This document shows, piece after piece, positions 1-6,538 of a stretch of 64,000 nucleotides of DNA. The stretch comes from an uncultured Oscillospiraceae bacterium (GTDB taxonomy: Bacteria; Bacillota; Clostridia; Oscillospirales; Acutalibacteraceae), in contig CAUDCW010000003.1 of the NCBI GenBank assembly GCA_958448165.1, positions 124,001-188,000 on the forward strand, given 5' to 3'. Positions within the stretch are counted from its first letter, which is position 1. Each line of letters starts with the position of its first letter. The position numbers and the translations under genes are program-made. Under the pieces are notes generated by a model. The model worked only from the letters and a program-made list of their open reading frames with translations. It was not told where the DNA came from and ran no database searches.

Positions 1-1
1 G

Positions 2-268
2 AACAACCACGTCACCCGTGAGTACACCGTAGTTGTCGGTAACAGCTCCGTTATTCAGGATGTGAAGATTTGCCTGTTGGGTGATGTTAATATGGATGGA
101 AAGATTAGTGTGCTTGATGCGATCATGGTTCAAAAGGCGGCTTTAAGCTCAATGTCGCTTGACGATTACCGAAGTGAGCTTGCAAGCGTCAGGGGCGAGT
201 CAAGCCTCGGTGTGCTTGATGCAATCTTGATTCAAAAGCACGCATTAGGTCTTATTGATAAGTTTTAA
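2..268 (+). CDS. C-terminal end of a type I dockerin-containing protein (5' end outside window)
   Basis: The frame is open from the first bases of the window, so this is the 3' end of a longer gene; the GTG at 62 is an internal codon. The final ~65 residues form a dockerin module. Its first repeat, GDVNMDGKISVLDAIMVQKA, has the calcium-binding spacing D-x-N-x-D-G with a following LDA. The second repeat, around GESSLGVLDAILIQKHAL, keeps the helix but has lost most of the acidic calcium ligands. Dockerins bind cohesins on scaffoldins or the cell surface in cellulosome- or amylosome-forming Ruminococcaceae. The enzymatic or adhesive part lies upstream and cannot be seen, so the substrate is unknown. 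A lipoprotein gene follows 43 bases downstream. Confidence 0.85.
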   Translation, partial: NNHVTREYTVVVGNSSVIQDVKICLLGDVNMDGKISVLDAIMVQKAALSSMSLDDYRSELASVRGESSLGVLDAILIQKHALGLIDKF

Positions 269-311
269 ATATTAGTCAAAATAAATTAGAATTCTCAGGA
301 GGAATTAAATC

Positions 312-788
312 ATGAAAAAATTAGCAGTAATCTTTATGGCACTTATTATGACAGCTTCTCTTGCAGCCTGTAGCGGCAACGGCGGTGAAACATCCGACAA
401 CAGCTCTTCAATAAGCTCACAGTCCGGCAACAGCAGTTCAAATGAAAGTTCCTCAGGGGCAAAGGCAGACCTTTCAAACCCTTCTGTTGTGGTTGAGTTC
501 GGCGATTTTGATGCTGTTGAGAAGTTAGCAAAAGATATGCAGAATTTCGCAGTTGAAGAAAATACGGTAATTAAAATCACCGGCTTGTATTCCTGCCCGG
601 GTACTACTCCGAGCATTGTTGAAGATGACGGTACAGGGAAAACTAAAAAAGGAATTAGTATGTTCCTTGAAGACGGAATTGAAAAGCCTGCTGACGGTAC
701 AAAAATTGAGGCTGTAGGCGTTGCCGTTAAGGGAGAATACTTTATGGAATTCCACGTGTCTGCTGACGGATTTAAGGTGTTGGAATAA
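312..788 (+). CDS. Small secreted lipoprotein, function unknown
   Basis: 158 residues. The start has a good ribosome site (AGGAGG about 9 bases upstream). The N-terminus is a lipoprotein signal: MKK, a hydrophobic stretch, and the lipobox LAAC with Cys20 as the predicted lipid-bearing residue. A Ser/Asn/Gly-rich linker (about residues 22-55) follows, then a ~100-residue globular domain rich in beta-strand pattern (VIKITGLYSCPG, KIEAVGVAVKGEYFMEFHV). That domain resembles small OB-fold-like domains of Gram-positive lipoproteins, but I do not recognise the family firmly. It is codirectional with the dockerin gene upstream and ends before a hairpin at 859-898. It should be anchored to the outer face of the membrane. 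Confidence 0.8.
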   Translation: MKKLAVIFMALIMTASLAACSGNGGETSDNSSSISSQSGNSSSNESSSGAKADLSNPSVVVEFGDFDAVEKLAKDMQNFAVEENTVIKITGLYSCPGTTPSIVEDDGTGKTKKGISMFLEDGIEKPADGTKIEAVGVAVKGEYFMEFHVSADGFKVLE

Positions 789-858
789 GCTTTTAGTCCG
801 GACAGATAAAGACAAGAAATCCGGTCAAAATTTCATCATAAATTTAGGTAGGTAAAAA

Positions 859-898
859 CAGACACCGACACGCTGAATCAACAGCCGGTCGGTGTCTG
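859..898 (+). terminator. Intrinsic terminator after the lipoprotein gene
   Basis: A perfect 11-bp inverted repeat (CAGACACCGAC ... GTCGGTGTCTG) with an 18-base loop lies 70 bases after the lipoprotein stop. It is followed by the T-rich ATTTATTTA. The T-run is weak, but position and stem strength fit a terminator for the plus-strand genes. Confidence 0.7.
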
Positions 899-1106
899 AT
901 TTATTTACATAAATTATTCAAGATTTTTGCCCGTCATTATATCCCTTTTCAAATAGCCGATGCAAGGCTTTTTTATCCTTTTACAAAGCATCGATACCAC
1001 AGGTATCATCCGGAGATTAATCGGAACACGAGAACACGTAGGAACAGCAAATTCCTATTTCTCTAAATATTTTACATATTTTTATTTCGCAGATTGTACT
1101 TGGAAA

Positions 1107-1439
1107 ATGACTGCAGACAGTGCAGAGAATCCGAATATGCTTTTGCCTGATGAAATGAACTTGCTCATTGAGATGATAAAATCAGAAAAATATTTCAACG
1201 GAAGCAATGCAGAATTACTTGAACGCTACAATGCTTATTCAGGCAAAAATCTTTCGGCTCGTATTCTCAAGAGGATGTTGAACAAGTGGAAGTATGATCT
1301 GAATGACAATCACATTTATTTCAAATCGTATAAGGAAAACAACATTAGAAAGGTTGAAGTAAAGTATGATTGTGAGATTGATGATTCGGACAGTGAGTAC
1401 GTCAGGTGCGATAAGTACGATGAAAATATAGCTGTCTGA
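1107..1439 (+). pseudogene. C-terminal fragment of a mobile-element replication/ATPase-like protein
   Basis: About 110 residues starting at an internal ATG; the frame is open back to 960, but the upstream part (960-1106) does not look like protein. The segment LLPDEMNLLIEMIKSEKYF and the following SARILKRMLNKWKYDL resemble the helical C-terminal tail of RepA/AAA-type ATPases carried by integrative elements in Clostridia. No Walker motifs are present, so if this assignment is right the gene has lost its N-terminal two thirds. There is no convincing ribosome site. Position, 0.7 kb upstream of the serine recombinase, suggests it belongs to the same element. The family assignment is from pattern memory and is tentative. 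Confidence 0.4.
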
Positions 1440-1924
1440 TTCATCGTTTTTATTGTCCTTATCGTCCACGACGCAGATGTTGGGCAGAATTTGGCGGTTT
1501 GTCCGACTTTCAAGAGAAAACGGATAAAGTACCCGACTGTAAGTAAAAATCAAAATTTGGGCGAATTTACAGCAGAGAGATAAACAGCTTCTACAAGCAG
1601 TTTTTTCAATATCAGCCTGTGATTTACCGGGTAGGTAGTTAAGCAGGATAAAGGCGTATTCCGTGCAAGCACGATTGCGCCGAAATACACCGTCCGGCAG
1701 TGCCGTTCGGGAAATATAAAATGTGTTACTTTTTTCTAAAAGTGTTACTAAATGTATCCCGCAATATCTTAAGGTTCGGTGTTCAAGCCAAAAAGCACGG
1801 AACAAAAATGTATGGCGAGGAGATAATATGCTGATAATATAATCATTAATCAAATCAACAGAGAAAGTATGATGAAAGAATATAGACAATCTGCTACTGC
1901 ATAGTTTTTACCGAGGTGTTTAAG
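1440..1924. other. Non-coding stretch inside the element, no gene recognised
   Basis: 485 bases between the replication-like fragment and the small ORF before the recombinase. A minus-strand open frame (1239-1889) crosses it, but it has no ribosome site and no recognisable protein character. I see no strong hairpin terminator or repeat. It may be decayed element DNA. Confidence 0.5.
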
Positions 1925-2092
1925 GTGAAAACAAAAATCATCTTTGAAAACCGAAATGAAAATGCAGAGCAGAATTATGTCAGTAAAGAATTTGAAAATG
2001 AAATTAAAAAATCAATCTTCATTTTACTAAAAGAGCGAGGTTATCTTACTCAATATCAGTATGAGGAATGTCTTAAGAAATTGAAAACTTAA
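1925..2092 (+). CDS. 55-residue protein paired with the serine recombinase
   Basis: Starts at GTG, with a TAAGG-like ribosome site overlapping the start region and GAGGTG a few bases upstream. It encodes a 55-residue charged protein beginning MKTKIIFENRNENAEQN and ending LTQYQYEECLKKLKT. The last ~25 residues (ILLKERGYLTQYQYEECLKKLK) look like the short two-helix SHOCT-type motif common in small proteins placed just before recombinase genes in Clostridia elements. It ends 51 bases before the recombinase and is likely cotranscribed. Whether it is a recombination directionality factor is unknown. Confidence 0.55.
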   Translation: MKTKIIFENRNENAEQNYVSKEFENEIKKSIFILLKERGYLTQYQYEECLKKLKT

Positions 2093-2143
2093 TTCGATAA
2101 CAGAAAATTAATAATAAACTTTTGCCGCAAAGCAGGTGTAACA

Positions 2144-3808
2144 ATGCTAAACAAATTTGTAAACGAAGTCAGAAAGGTTGCCGCTTACTGCCGAGTGTCA
2201 ACCGACAATCTCGAGCAGGCAAATTCACTTGAGAGTCAGCAAAGATATTTCAATGAGTATATAAAACGCAATTCGTTGTGGGAGCTTTACGAAATTTATG
2301 TTGACGAGGGAATCAGCGGAACGAGTACAAAAAAGCGAGCGTCATTCAACCGAATGATAGAAGATGCAAAAGCAAAAAAGTTTGATTTGATTATCACAAA
2401 GGAAATCAGCCGCTTTGCCAGAAACACTCTTGATAGCATTGGCTACACAAGAGAACTTAAAAGCTACGGCATAGGCGTGATTTTTATGAATGACAACATC
2501 AACACGCTTGACGCTGACTCAGAGCTTCGACTGACGATTATGTCCTCAATAGCTCAGGAGGAGAGCCGCAAAACCTCCGACAGAGTAAAGTGGGGACAAC
2601 GCAGAATGATGGAGCAGGGCGTTGTGTTCGGCAGAGATATGCTGGGCTACGATGTTCGTGATGGAAAGCTGTACATAAATAAAGAGGGAGCAGAAACCGT
2701 CAGATTAATCTATCATAAATTTCTCAACGAGGGCAAAGGAACTCACGTTATTGCAAAGGAGTTGAGGGATGCAGGAATCAAAACTTCAACCTATATGAAA
2801 GACTGGTCGTACACGCTGATATTGCGAATTCTAAAAAATGAAAAGTACTGCGGTGATTTGATTCAGCAGAAAACCTACACACCTGATTATCTGTCACATA
2901 ATAAAAAGTACAACAAGGGTGAGGTTGAGTATGTGACAATCCGAAATCATCACGAGCCGATTGTTTCAAGAGAGATGTTTGAAGCAACGCAACGAGAGCT
3001 TGAACGCCGAAAAAATCTTCACGGAGCAAAAAACGGCTTTGCAAACCGATACGCTCTGTCGGGAAAAATAATCTGTGCCCAGTGCGGTTCAACCTTTATC
3101 CACCGAAAAAAGACTTCGTCGAATGGAAATCAAAATGAAAGCTGGGCCTGTATTCAGAATCAGAAATACGGCAAGGAGCGAACTAACAAAAATAATGAAA
3201 AGGTAGGCTGCTCAAATGTTTCAATAAATGAAAAGGACATTCGTTCAATCCTGCAACATATTATCTCCGATGTTCTGAAAGATAGAAATAAAATTTTAGA
3301 AAGCGTACTGCAAATCGTGTCCGACGTTCTGAAATCCGATAAAGAGAAAGACAACATAACTTATTTTGAAAACGAGCTTGAAAAGATAGAAAACAAAAAG
3401 CAAAAGCTGCTTGATATGTGCCTGTCGGGTGATATTGAAACCTCGGATTACCGCAAAGCCTGCGAACGCCTCAAAGCAGAATACGAAACAATATCCGAAA
3501 AACTGCAAAAAGAAAAAGCCCACAGCAATATGCTTGCGGACAAGGAAAAAATAATAAGTGAAATTAGAGCTTATGTAAATTCAATCATAATTGGCGAAGA
3601 GTGGAGCGATACGTTCTACCGCAACATAGTAGATAAAATCGTAGTCAACAAAAATCGTGAGCTTGACATTCACCTGAAATTCATTCCCGACAAGTGGAGT
3701 GCAAAAATCCTCTGCGGTAAGGCTGACATTGACCGATATAGTGAAAAATTTTCCAACCAAGGCACTTCAGAGCCTATATCAGTCAGTATCGCTTTCAATT
3801 CGGGATAG
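2144..3808 (+). CDS. Large serine recombinase (site-specific integrase/excisionase)
   Basis: 554 residues. The N-terminal resolvase catalytic domain (about 10-155) has AYCRVSTD with the nucleophile Ser19, and the arginine motif RFARN. The recombinase domain follows (about 165-270, GYDVRDGKLYINKEGAETVRL), then a zinc ribbon (CAQC near residue 310 with later Cys in WACIQN and VGCSN), and a coiled-coil stretch (about 385-460). This is the architecture of integrases of phages, ICEs and skin-like elements. The last ~14 codons (from about 3768) run over DNA that on the other strand is the start of cotJC, so the C-terminal tail and the stop codon appear to come from the insertion site. It probably catalyses integration into, and perhaps excision from, cotJC. 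Confidence 0.93.
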   Translation: MLNKFVNEVRKVAAYCRVSTDNLEQANSLESQQRYFNEYIKRNSLWELYEIYVDEGISGTSTKKRASFNRMIEDAKAKKFDLIITKEISRFARNTLDSIGYTRELKSYGIGVIFMNDNINTLDADSELRLTIMSSIAQEESRKTSDRVKWGQRRMMEQGVVFGRDMLGYDVRDGKLYINKEGAETVRLIYHKFLNEGKGTHVIAKELRDAGIKTSTYMKDWSYTLILRILKNEKYCGDLIQQKTYTPDYLSHNKKYNKGEVEYVTIRNHHEPIVSREMFEATQRELERRKNLHGAKNGFANRYALSGKIICAQCGSTFIHRKKTSSNGNQNESWACIQNQKYGKERTNKNNEKVGCSNVSINEKDIRSILQHIISDVLKDRNKILESVLQIVSDVLKSDKEKDNITYFENELEKIENKKQKLLDMCLSGDIETSDYRKACERLKAEYETISEKLQKEKAHSNMLADKEKIISEIRAYVNSIIIGEEWSDTFYRNIVDKIVVNKNRELDIHLKFIPDKWSAKILCGKADIDRYSEKFSNQGTSEPISVSIAFNSG

Positions 3809-3957
3809 GGCATTGTAAAGCGTTGACTTAAATATCGCAGTGAGGCACCGAGTTCACCATCGGGTCCGCCGTACTGGCTAATTATAATTTTCGCAAGCTT
3901 TGGGTTTGGCGTTTTGATGTTTACGGGGTACTGGAGTTTTTTCTCATAAATCCACAT
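3766..3957 (-). pseudogene. cotJC: cotJC, 5' fragment, interrupted (Mn-catalase-like spore coat protein)
   Basis: The first ~64 codons match CotJC: MWIYEKKLQYPV, then YGGPDGELGASLRYLSQR and ILTDIG. Family members continue with a conserved Glu-Glu-x-x-His segment that supplies metal ligands and run to roughly 190-200 residues. Here the frame turns into antisense recombinase (VPWLENFSLYRS) and stops at 3670. Glu35, the first predicted metal ligand, is present; the rest of the four-helix Mn-catalase domain is gone. AGGAGG lies 6-7 bases before the ATG, and the start overlaps the end of cotJB, so translation signals are intact. The gene may be rebuilt if the element excises in the mother cell; this is inference. 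Confidence 0.8.
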
Positions 3958-4213
3958 CGCACTTTTCCTCCTTTATATCCCACGGCCATGGAGCAGATAT
4001 CCATGCCCAACGGTTTCCGTTTTCATCTCTCGGCGTTATGGGACCGTATTTGCTCTCATATTCTTTGCGAAGAATTGAGCTTTTAATCTCATATTCTCTT
4101 ATCTTTTCGGCAATCTGGCGGTTGTTTGGGTGTGTATCGAGAAAAAGGTGCAAATCAACCAACGCAAAATCATTAGTCGCAATTTTTCTCATTAATATTT
4201 CTCGTTCAGTCAT
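3944..4213 (-). CDS. cotJB: Spore coat protein CotJB
   Basis: 89 residues from the ATG at 4213, chosen because GGAGGCAGGCGG lies just upstream and the protein then starts MTEREILMRKIATNDFALVD, as in the family. Features typical of CotJB are the N-terminal helix, LHLFLDTHPNN, YESKYGPITP and the Trp-rich end WAWISAPWPW. CotJB is a small inner spore-coat component acting with CotJA and the Mn-catalase-like CotJC. Its start overlaps the end of cotJA by 8 bases and its end overlaps the cotJC start by 14 bases, so the three genes are translationally coupled. It is expected to be made in the mother cell during sporulation. Confidence 0.92.
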   Translation of the reverse strand: MTEREILMRKIATNDFALVDLHLFLDTHPNNRQIAEKIREYEIKSSILRKEYESKYGPITPRDENGNRWAWISAPWPWDIKEEKCDVDL

Positions 4214-4412
4214 CTTTCCGCCTGCCTCCCATTCCACACTTAAACGGCTTGTCAAGCACCGGGAACATCGTTCCTGTTACAATACCGTGTTCTGCTGAAT
4301 ACAGCTTGTCATTATTCTGAAAAGGAATATACGCCATTGCGGGCACAGGGTTATCCGGCAGTGTAGATATCCCATATTCAGGCAATTTCATTTTAAATAT
4401 ATCGTTGTCCAA
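4206..4412 (-). CDS. cotJA: Spore coat-associated protein CotJA
   Basis: Up to 68 residues with a TTG start at 4412. GGGAG lies 8 bases upstream of this TTG, whereas the nearby ATG at 4419 is out of frame. An internal ATG at 4391 would give a 61-residue protein. The sequence has the CotJA hallmarks: PVPAMAYIPFQ, YSAEHGIVTGTMFPVLDKPF and a short charged tail (GGRRKDD). It is the first gene of cotJABC. No clear mother-cell sigma factor promoter could be picked by eye in 4413-4537. Confidence 0.9.
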   Translation of the reverse strand: MDNDIFKMKLPEYGISTLPDNPVPAMAYIPFQNNDKLYSAEHGIVTGTMFPVLDKPFKCGMGGRRKDD

Positions 4413-4537
4413 TTTTCATTCTCCCTTCATTTGCACCTTTAACCTATTCTATTCCGCTCCTGCTAAATCGGTTACTTTGAAAGGAAGAAAATCAAAAACC
4501 GAATCTACCGCAATCAATAATCCGGCAGTATAAAAAA

Positions 4538-4569
4538 CAGCACCAAAAAGCGAATGCCGTTTGGTGCTG
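4538..4569 (-). terminator. Terminator of the histidine phosphatase gene
   Basis: A 10-bp inverted repeat (CAGCACCAAA ... TTTGGTGCTG) starts 4 bases after the stop codon of the minus-strand gene and is followed on that strand by a T-run (GTTTTTTAT). Confidence 0.85.
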
Positions 4570-4572
4570 TAA

Positions 4573-5112
4573 TTAAAAGTCGTAGCGAAGAATCTGACAG
4601 TTTTTTATTCCGAAAGCCGCATATTCATCGTTGCTCATATCGTGGAAATACGAATTTACTACTCTTGCAATTCCGTTGTGCGCTACTAAAAGATAATTCT
4701 TGCTACCGGCTTGCGATTTAATATCATCAAGGAGATTATAAATTCTCTGCGCCAATCTTAGCATTGACTCTCCGCCCTGATAGCTGTTGACAAACTGTGC
4801 TTTTGCCGCTTTGAACTCTTCCCCATCCCTTGCGGTTGACTCATATTTGCCGAAATTCTGCTCAGTTAAGCGCATTTCTATTCGCATCGGTATTCCCGTT
4901 ACTTCGGAAATATGCTCTGCTGTCTTCCGGGCGCGGATAAGCGGAGAGGACAGAATTTCATCTATCTTATACCCTTTTTCTAATATTATATTGCCCAATT
5001 CAATCGCTTGCTGATGCCCTGAATCAGTTAAATCAATATCTGTTGCACCGCAGATTTTGTTTTCAACATTCCATACTGTCTGACCGTGTCGTGTAAAGTA
5101 CAAAGTCGCCAT
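4573..5112 (-). CDS. Histidine phosphatase family protein (phosphoglycerate mutase-like)
   Basis: 179 residues from the ATG at 5112. The open frame extends upstream, but those codons fall in the repeat at 5144-5321, so they are not native. The catalytic signature YFTRHGQTVWN is near the N-terminus; SSPLIRARKTAE carries the phosphate-binding Arg, and AHNGIARVV supplies the second catalytic His. GESMLRLAQRI is also typical. The size fits small-molecule phosphatases of the GpmB/CobC/PhoE type rather than true glycolytic mutase. The substrate cannot be named. It is a single gene between two hairpins with the same stem sequence (4538-4569 and 5333-5366). The ribosome site is weak (AGGCGAAAAAG). 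Confidence 0.85.
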   Translation of the reverse strand: MATLYFTRHGQTVWNVENKICGATDIDLTDSGHQQAIELGNIILEKGYKIDEILSSPLIRARKTAEHISEVTGIPMRIEMRLTEQNFGKYESTARDGEEFKAAKAQFVNSYQGGESMLRLAQRIYNLLDDIKSQAGSKNYLLVAHNGIARVVNSYFHDMSNDEYAAFGIKNCQILRYDF

Positions 5113-5143
5113 AATCTTTTTCGCCTGCCAATCAAAATCTTTT

Positions 5144-5321
5144 TTAAGGAAACACCGATTTAATCGTTTGTGCATATTGTGTCGTCAGATTTTTCGTCAG
5201 ATCGGATAAACAAACCGCAGTAATGCTGCCGCATTACGAGGATTTTTGGGTCAGGCTGACGAAAATATGCAAGTAAGTTGTGCAAACAGCTTTCAGCGTG
5301 ATTAATTCAGTGTTTCTTTAA
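5144..5321. repeat. MITE-like repeat, copy 1
   Basis: 178 bases bounded by imperfect terminal inverted repeats (TTAAGGAAACACCGATT ... AATTCAGTGTTTCTTTAA). It is about 90% identical by eye to 45356-45534. Inside are further inverted segments: GTTTGTGCATATT against AATATGC...GTGCAAAC, and a central GTAATGC/GCATTAC hairpin. The whole unit can fold on itself. It encodes nothing convincing and sits directly upstream of the histidine phosphatase, which it may have separated from its promoter. Confidence 0.85.
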
Positions 5322-5332
5322 GTATAGAAAAT

Positions 5333-5366
5333 CAGCACCAAGCAGTGTTAAACTGATTTGGTGCTG
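5333..5366 (-). terminator. Terminator of the CD1247-like gene
   Basis: An inverted repeat CAGCACCAA ... TTGGTGCTG lies 30 bases after the stop of the minus-strand gene. It is followed on that strand by ATTTTCTATA. Its arms equal those of the hairpin at 4538-4569. Confidence 0.7.
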
Positions 5367-5395
5367 AAATTAATTATATGATTGTAAAATCAGAA

Positions 5396-5860
5396 TTAAA
5401 TATCTTCCTCGTCATGGTCGTGGTCACAGCCACAGCCGCAATCACAGTCGTCCATAACATCGGCAAAGTCAAACTCCAGAGCCTCGCCGCATTTCGGACA
5501 ATTGGTTTCTCCGCAAAGAAGAACATCTTCCTGAAGATTGATAACCTCGCCGCAGGTCGGGCAGGTTACTTCATAATAAATGTCATCGCAGTCACAGTCA
5601 TCATCACAGCAATCACAATCATCATAATCCTCGTAATCGTCGCCGTAAAGCTCGTCCTCAACATCGGCAAGAGCCTCGTCAATCTCGTCAACCTCATCGG
5701 TGAGCTCGCCTACTGCGTCGTCGATATCCTCAACGGTCATAGCCATATCGCTGAGCAAGTCGATAATAGCCTTGATAACCTTTGTTTCGTCCTTGCTTTC
5801 ATCAAGCTTAAGTCCGTCTGTCAAGCCCTTGATATATGCTGCCTTTTCAATTAAAGTCAT
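5396..5860 (-). CDS. CD1247 N-terminal domain-like acidic, Cys-rich protein
   Basis: 154 residues from ATG 5860, with AAGGAG 7 bases upstream. The N-terminal helix MTLIEKAAYIKGLTDGLKLD and the following acidic helical segment match the small-domain family named after C. difficile CD1247. From about residue 70 the protein is extremely acidic with Cys clusters (DDCDCCDDDCDC). Next comes a zinc-ribbon-like CPTCGEVINLQ...CGETNCPKCG, and the tail is DCDCGCGCDHDHDEE. The Cys pairs suggest zinc binding; the Asp/His/Cys tail may bind further metal. It lies 17 bases after efp and is probably cotranscribed with it. No function is established. Confidence 0.8.
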   Translation of the reverse strand: MTLIEKAAYIKGLTDGLKLDESKDETKVIKAIIDLLSDMAMTVEDIDDAVGELTDEVDEIDEALADVEDELYGDDYEDYDDCDCCDDDCDCDDIYYEVTCPTCGEVINLQEDVLLCGETNCPKCGEALEFDFADVMDDCDCGCGCDHDHDEEDI

Positions 5861-5877
5861 ATCGTTTCTCCTTAAAA

Positions 5878-6435
5878 TCAAGCACGGGACATATATTCGC
5901 CTGTGCGTGTGTCAATTTCAATCTTGTCGCCCTCGTTGATGAAGATAGGAACCTTGATTTCTGCTCCTGTTTCAACAATAGCCGGCTTTGTAACATTGGT
6001 AGCTGTGTCGCCCTTTACTCCCGGCTCGGTTTCTGTAACCTCAAGTGTAACAAAGTTTGGCGGCTCAACACCGAAAACATTGCCCTTGTATGAAAGAACC
6101 TTGCAAACCATATTCTCTTTAACAAACTTGAAGTTGTCGCCGAGAACAGTGCTGCCGATAGGTGTCTGCTCATAGGTTTCGTTATCCATAAAATAATAAA
6201 GATCGCCGTCGTTGTAAAGATACTCCATATCCTTTCTCTCAATGAAAGCGGTCGGGTACTTATCGTTAGGGTTAAAGGTTTTTTCAACCACAGCACCTGT
6301 GATTACGTTTCTGATCTTTGTACGAACAAAGGCAGCGCCCTTGCCCGGCTTAACGTGCTGGAACTCGATAATTGAAACAACCTGTCCGTCCATTTCAAAA
6401 GTTACGCCGTTTCTGAAATCGCCTGCTGAAATCAT
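5878..6435 (-). CDS. efp: Translation elongation factor P
   Basis: 185 residues, the normal length for EF-P, with the three beta-barrel domains in order: KOW-like domain I (1-65), OB domain II (66-127) and OB domain III (128-185). The loop QHVKPGKGAAF places Lys32 at the tip that enters the peptidyl-transferase centre to relieve stalling at polyproline. The C-terminal signature INEGDKIEIDTRTGEYMSR is present. AGGAGG lies 8 bases before the ATG. Promoter TTGATT-N17-TATAAT is at 6492-6520. As in many Firmicutes the gene follows a Xaa-Pro peptidase, although here it has its own promoter. Confidence 0.98.
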   Translation of the reverse strand: MISAGDFRNGVTFEMDGQVVSIIEFQHVKPGKGAAFVRTKIRNVITGAVVEKTFNPNDKYPTAFIERKDMEYLYNDGDLYYFMDNETYEQTPIGSTVLGDNFKFVKENMVCKVLSYKGNVFGVEPPNFVTLEVTETEPGVKGDTATNVTKPAIVETGAEIKVPIFINEGDKIEIDTRTGEYMSRA

Positions 6436-6491
6436 ATTAAAATCCTCCTGTGTCTTGTTGGTAAGTTACATTTCATACCAGTGTTGATTTG

Positions 6492-6520
6492 ATTATACTA
6501 AATTTGCAAGAAAAAATCAA
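6492..6520 (-). promoter_or_regulatory. Promoter for efp
   Basis: TTGATT (6515-6520) and TATAAT (6492-6497) on the minus strand are separated by 17 bases, about 57 bases upstream of the efp start. Confidence 0.75.
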
Positions 6521-6538
6521 CCGTTTGCACCCAATATC

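Larger units (their letters stand above)
1107..3768. mobile_element. Right end of an element inserted in cotJC
   Basis: The right boundary is inferred from the point where the CotJC reading frame (minus strand) stops matching the family, near 3766-3770. A large serine recombinase lies directly inside this boundary, which is usual for integrase-bearing ends. The left boundary is not visible: no C-terminal cotJC piece is found in 1-1107. Either the element continues beyond the window, or its far end and the distal part of cotJC have been lost. The left coordinate given is only the first sequence that looks element-derived. Confidence 0.5.

Noticed and set aside
960..1106. N-terminal extension of the replication-like fragment
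   Set aside because: The translated part before ATG 1107 has no protein-like conservation pattern, and no ribosome site precedes 960.
1239..1889. 216-residue minus-strand open frame
   Set aside because: No ribosome site, no recognisable protein pattern, and it overlaps the more plausible plus-strand fragment at 1107-1439.
3670..3765. Continuation of the CotJC frame after codon 64
   Set aside because: These residues are antisense recombinase and do not match CotJC; they are kept out of the cotJC fragment.
5113..5175. Longer start for the histidine phosphatase
   Set aside because: These codons run into the mobile repeat; ATG 5112 begins right before the catalytic RHG motif, as in the family.
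5378..5854. 158-residue hydrophobic plus-strand open frame
   Set aside because: It arises as the complement of the Asp/Cys-rich gene; Val/Ile/Thr richness is expected from that strand.
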